DNA from: Comamonas sp. BIGb0124
Lineage (GTDB): Bacteria; Pseudomonadota; Gammaproteobacteria; Burkholderiales; Burkholderiaceae_C
Length of the DNA: 64,000 bases
Assembly (NCBI RefSeq): GCF_003752175.1
Contig: NZ_RJVF01000012.1
Location: 186,001 to 250,000 of the forward strand
Direction of reading: 5' to 3'
Positions 60,780 to 64,000 of this stretch are shown piece by piece (the stretch's first letter is position 1; the number at the start of each line of letters is the position of its first letter). The position numbers were made by a program, and so were the translations under genes. The notes beneath the pieces were generated by a model. The model was not told where the DNA came from. It ran no database searches and saw only the letters and a list, made by a program, of their open reading frames with translations.

Positions 60780-61493
60780 ATGAGCAACACACACGAATTC
60801 GCGCCCGGCCTGACCCTGCAGGGCATCGCAGCCCCCCTGGCATTGGCCGACTACAGACTCATCGGCTTCGACATGGACTCCACGCTCATCACCATCGAGT
60901 GCATCGACGAGATCGCCGATGCGGTGGGCAAGAAGGCCGAAGTCGCCGCCATCACCGAAGCCACCATGCGCGGCGAGATCACCAGCTTCCGCGACAGCCT
61001 GCGCCAGCGCGTGGCCCTGCTCAAGGGCGTGCCCGTGGGCGCCCTGCAAGAGGTCTACGACCAGCGCCTGCAGCTCAGTCCCGGGGCCGAGACGCTGGTG
61101 CGTGCCTGCCAGGAAGCCGGACTCAAGACCTTGCTGGTTTCGGGCGGCTTCACTTTCTTCTCCGAAAAACTGCGGCACCGCCTGGGCCTGGATTTCGTGC
61201 GCGCCAACCAGCTCGAGCAGGACAACGGCGTGCTGACCGGGCAGGTCGTCCGCCAGGACTGGGGCGACGTGTGCGACGGCGACATCAAGCGGCGCACGCT
61301 GCTGGGCATCGCCTCGCTGATCGGCATCAGTCCGGCCCAGACCATTGCCGTGGGCGATGGCTCGAACGACATTCCGATGATGGAGGCCGCAGGCCTGTCG
61401 GTGGCCTACCACGCCAAACCGCGCGTGCGGGCGGTCGCCAAGGTGGCCATCAACCAGGGCGGCCTCGACCGCCTGCTCGAGATTCTGCGCTGA
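60780..61493 (+). CDS. serB: Phosphoserine phosphatase
   Basis: A 237-residue HAD-superfamily enzyme for the last step of serine synthesis. Motif I is DMDSTLI with nucleophile D31 and acid/base D33, motif II is VSGGF, motif III is the lysine in FSEKL or NQLEQDN, and motif IV is VGDGSNDIPM. There is no ACT domain at the N-terminus, as is usual for this short form. It starts 18 bases after the MFS gene. Confidence 0.94.
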   Translation: MSNTHEFAPGLTLQGIAAPLALADYRLIGFDMDSTLITIECIDEIADAVGKKAEVAAITEATMRGEITSFRDSLRQRVALLKGVPVGALQEVYDQRLQLSPGAETLVRACQEAGLKTLLVSGGFTFFSEKLRHRLGLDFVRANQLEQDNGVLTGQVVRQDWGDVCDGDIKRRTLLGIASLIGISPAQTIAVGDGSNDIPMMEAAGLSVAYHAKPRVRAVAKVAINQGGLDRLLEILR

Positions 61494-61610
61494 CACCACA
61501 GACGACAGGGACAGCCGCGTCCTGTCATGCGATCTACAAGCGGGCCGGGCATCATGGCACGCCGCCGGACTTTCACCGAGCCGGCGCATCCAGACGAGGA
61601 GACACGGATT

Positions 61611-63461
61611 TTGTTTCAGTGGTTCGAAAAATTGCTCCCGCCCTTCGGCCGGGACGGACAGGACACGTTGGCCGCCGAGGCCGAACCGATGCCTCAGCGG
61701 CTGGTCCCCTTCATCTGGGCCGCCACCCAAGGGGCTCGCCCGTGGCTGCTGGCGATGATGTTCTTCACCGCGCTGGCCGGGGCTTTCGAAGCCTGGCTGT
61801 ACGCCATGCTCGGCCAGGTCGTCGACCGGCTCAGCGCCACGCCGGCCGACCAGTTGCTGCAGACCGAGAAGGCCAGCATCGCCTGGGCGATCGCGATCCT
61901 GCTGGGCAGCATCGTGCTGATCGCTCTTCAGACGGTGTTCAAGCACCAGGCGCTGGCCGGCAACTTCCCCATGATGCTGCGCTGGCGCTTCCACCGCTGG
62001 CTGCTCAACCAGAGCATGGGCTTTTTCCAGGACGAATTCGCCGGCCGCATCTCGGCCAAAGTCATGCAGACGGCCCTGTCCGTGCGCGACATCTGCATCA
62101 TCGTGGGCGACGTGCTGGTCTTCATGGGCATCACCTTCACCGCCATGGTCGTGGTGGTGGGCTCCTTCGACAGCGTGCTGCTGCTGCCGTTCGCGGCGTG
62201 GTTCACGCTGTACATCCTGACCATCGTCTTTTTTGTGCCGCGCCTGGGGGCCAGTGCCAAGGCGCAGGCCAGCGCACGGTCGCTGATGACGGGGCGGATC
62301 ACCGATGCCTACACCAACATCGCCACCGTCAAGCTGTTCTCGCACGCCGGACGCGAGGCCGACTACGCCCGCAGCGCGATGCGCGAGTTCCTGTCCACCG
62401 TGTACCGCCAGATGCGTCTGGTCAGCGCCTTCGAGATCGTCAACCATGCGCTGATGGTCCTGCTCATCCTCTCCACCGCGGGCGTGGCGATCTACCTCTG
62501 GGTGCAAGGCCAGGTGGGCCCGGGCGCGGTGGCCGCCGCCACGGCCATGACGCTGCGGCTGATCGGCCTGTCGCACTGGATCCTGTGGGAAGCGGCCGCC
62601 CTGTTCGAACACCTGGGTACCGTCCAGGACGGCCTGAACTCCATCGCCCGCGGCCAGACCATCCGCGACCAGCCCGGTGCGCCCGCACTGAAGGTCAGCC
62701 GGGGCGAGGTCAAGTTCGAGAACGTCTCGTTCGGCTACGGACAGGACAAACCCGTCATCGACCGCCTCGACCTGACCATCCGGCCCGGCGAAAAAATCGG
62801 CCTGGTCGGCCGTTCGGGTGCGGGCAAGTCGACCATCGTCAATCTCCTGCTGCGCTTCTACGACATCGACAGCGGCCGCCTGCTCATCGACGGCCAGGAC
62901 ATCTCGACCGTCACGCAGGAAAGCCTGCGGGCGCAGATCGGCATGGTCACGCAGGACACGGCGCTGCTGCACCGCTCGGTGCGCGAGAACATCCTCTACG
63001 GCAAACCCCAGGCCGGCGACGAGGACATGGAACGTGCCGCGCGGCAGGCCCACGCACACGAGTTCATCACGGCGCTCAGGGACATGCAAGGCCACAGCGG
63101 CTACGACGTGCACGTGGGCGAACGCGGCGTGAAGCTTTCGGGCGGGCAGCGCCAGCGCATCGCGATCGCGCGCGTGATGCTCAAGGATGCCCCCATCCTG
63201 CTGCTCGACGAAGCCACCAGTGCGCTCGACTCCGAGGTCGAGTCCGCCATCCAGGGCAGCCTCGACACGCTGATGCAGGGCAAGACCGTGATCGCCATCG
63301 CGCACCGGCTCTCGACCATCGCCGCCATGGACAGGCTGATCGTGCTCGATCGGGGCCGTGTCGTGGAAGAAGGCACCCATGCCGACCTGCTCGCCCGCGG
63401 CGGCATCTACGCCCGGCTTTGGGCCCACCAGAGCGGCGGTTTCCTGACGAATCACGACTGA
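61611..63461 (+). CDS. MsbA-like ABC exporter (fused membrane and ATPase domains)
   Basis: A 616-residue half transporter. The TTG at 61611 is chosen because GAGGAG lies at 61596-61601, 9 bases away, and the protein then starts LFQWFEKLLPPF as close relatives do (from memory); an upstream ATG would add 28 residues with no ribosome site. Six membrane segments fill about 30-310, and the ATPase has GRSGAGKST (400-408), [17 protein letters not shown] and ILLLDEATSALDSE, with IAHRLST. The transported substrate is unknown; lipid export is a family guess. Confidence 0.9.
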   Translation: MFQWFEKLLPPFGRDGQDTLAAEAEPMPQRLVPFIWAATQGARPWLLAMMFFTALAGAFEAWLYAMLGQVVDRLSATPADQLLQTEKASIAWAIAILLGSIVLIALQTVFKHQALAGNFPMMLRWRFHRWLLNQSMGFFQDEFAGRISAKVMQTALSVRDICIIVGDVLVFMGITFTAMVVVVGSFDSVLLLPFAAWFTLYILTIVFFVPRLGASAKAQASARSLMTGRITDAYTNIATVKLFSHAGREADYARSAMREFLSTVYRQMRLVSAFEIVNHALMVLLILSTAGVAIYLWVQGQVGPGAVAAATAMTLRLIGLSHWILWEAAALFEHLGTVQDGLNSIARGQTIRDQPGAPALKVSRGEVKFENVSFGYGQDKPVIDRLDLTIRPGEKIGLVGRSGAGKSTIVNLLLRFYDIDSGRLLIDGQDISTVTQESLRAQIGMVTQDTALLHRSVRENILYGKPQAGDEDMERAARQAHAHEFITALRDMQGHSGYDVHVGERGVKLSGGQRQRIAIARVMLKDAPILLLDEATSALDSEVESAIQGSLDTLMQGKTVIAIAHRLSTIAAMDRLIVLDRGRVVEEGTHADLLARGGIYARLWAHQSGGFLTNHD

Positions 63462-63488
63462 TCCGAATCGAAAGGCACACCGCGTCGG

Positions 63489-63494
63489 TAGAAT
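63489..63494 (+). promoter_or_regulatory. -10-like TAGAAT before the IclR gene
   Basis: TAGAAT lies 38 bases before the IclR ATG. A clear -35 is not visible. Confidence 0.35.
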
Positions 63495-63531
63495 CGTCTA
63501 TCGATTTCTCCCGGCCGACGCCTTTCCTTTC

Positions 63532-64000
63532 ATGCGCTCCGACACTGCCGAGGCCGTCGAGGCCGATCCGCTCTTCAACCAGTCGCTCGAAAAAGGGCTG
63601 GCGGTGCTCCGTGCCTTCGACGCCACCCATCGCACCATGACGCTGGCCGACATCGCTGTCGCCGCCGGCATGAACAAGGCATCGGCGCAGCGCACGGTGC
63701 ACACGCTGCAGGTTCTGGGCTACATCGGAAAGCACCCGCAGACGCGGCGTTTCCGCCTGCTGCCCAAGGTCATGGAGCTGGGCTTCAGCTACGTCATCGC
63801 CAACTCGACGCTGCGTGCAGCGCATCCCTACCTGTCGCAGCTGGCGCACACCAGCGGCGAAACGGCCTGCCTCACCGAGCCGATCGGCCTGGACATGATG
63901 TACGTATCGCAATCGGGCACGTCGGCCTTCATCCCGATGCTCACCCCCATCGGCATGCGGGTGCCCATGTATTGCACCAGCTCGGGCCGGGCCTACCTCA
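63532..64000 (+). CDS. IclR-family transcriptional regulator, cut by the window end
   Basis: The first 156 residues of an IclR protein; no stop codon occurs before the window ends. The winged helix-turn-helix is at about 17-85 (QSLEKGLAVLRAFDATHRTMTLADIAVAAGMNKASAQRTVHTLQVLGYI), followed by the start of the effector domain (SQLAHTSGETACLTEPIGLDMMYVSQS, then YCTSSGRAYL). The ATG at 63532 is the only good start; no strong ribosome site precedes it. The regulated genes lie beyond the window. Confidence 0.88.
   Translation, partial: MRSDTAEAVEADPLFNQSLEKGLAVLRAFDATHRTMTLADIAVAAGMNKASAQRTVHTLQVLGYIGKHPQTRRFRLLPKVMELGFSYVIANSTLRAAHPYLSQLAHTSGETACLTEPIGLDMMYVSQSGTSAFIPMLTPIGMRVPMYCTSSGRAYL

Noticed and set aside
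60639-63455. A 938-codon open frame on the minus strand opposite serB and the ABC exporter
   Set aside because: Opposite two genes with intact catalytic motifs; low-complexity composition typical of antisense frames in GC-rich DNA.
59564-63640. A 1358-codon plus-strand frame across the MFS exporter, serB and the ABC exporter
   Set aside because: It runs out of frame through three genes with clear motifs and ends inside the IclR gene.

Overview
The window is about 64 kb of GC-rich, densely packed chromosomal DNA from a betaproteobacterium of the order Burkholderiales, most like the Alcaligenaceae (Bordetella/Achromobacter relatives). Evidence: a Bug-type (TctC) solute receptor, the small beta-proteobacterial families DUF1840, DUF3579 and DUF3460, a Tim44-like gene inside a ubiE-ubiJ-ubiB cluster, a stand-alone infA paralogue, and a divergent PaaK-like ligase linked to a Liv-type transporter. 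Genus cannot be decided. I see no insertion sequence, prophage, integrase, CRISPR array, tRNA or rRNA. Codon use looks uniform, so the window reads as core chromosome with catabolic modules inserted.

Layout. 1-4.5 kb: end of a branched-chain-amino-acid-type (Liv) ABC transporter (permease, binding protein, ATPase) with a phenylacetate-CoA-ligase-like gene. 4.7-5.8 kb: a Bug receptor and its terminator. 5.8-10.5 kb, minus strand: DUF1840, cyclopropane fatty acid synthase, Sua5/TsaC, purK and purE. 10.6-15.1 kb: a CnoX-like thioredoxin, an RcnB-like secreted protein, SirB1, MurJ and ribosomal protein S20. 15.3-18.2 kb: DUF3579, then argD and argF. 18.3-19.8 kb: a secreted phytase-like esterase. 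19.9-25.1 kb: a glucarate/galactarate module (MFS importer, FadR-type regulator, 5-dehydro-4-deoxyglucarate dehydratase, 2-oxoglutarate semialdehyde dehydrogenase). 25.2-27.6 kb: BamE-like lipoprotein, DUF3460, scpA, a structured RNA that is probably 6S RNA, and infA. 27.7-30.1 kb: aspS and its FmdB partner. 30.2-31.6 kb: a sodium:solute symporter. 31.7-35.8 kb: ubiE, Tim44-like, ubiJ, ubiB. 36.0-39.0 kb: DUF971, rdgC, serA. 39.2-44.6 kb: ugpBAECQ for glycerophosphodiester use, preceded by two Pho-box-like repeats. 44.6-47.1 kb: ispF, ispD, azlD, azlC. 47.1-55.6 kb: amidase plus a peptide-type ABC importer, divergent from a MocR (GntR-aminotransferase) regulator. 55.8-64 kb: mfd, a DHA2-type MFS exporter, serB, an MsbA-like ABC exporter and the start of an IclR regulator cut by the window end.

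How the genes work together. Several blocks are complete local circuits: ugp import plus glycerophosphodiesterase under likely PhoB control; sugar-diacid import and the last two catabolic steps under a FadR-type repressor with matching candidate operators at both promoters; and a MocR-controlled peptide/amide import and hydrolysis unit. The last is the best candidate here for an uncharacterised catabolic system. Most other genes are housekeeping. Many co-directional intergenic gaps hold long GC-rich hairpins without a U tract, often just after genes for ABC binding proteins. I did not find a clearly novel defence or mobile system.
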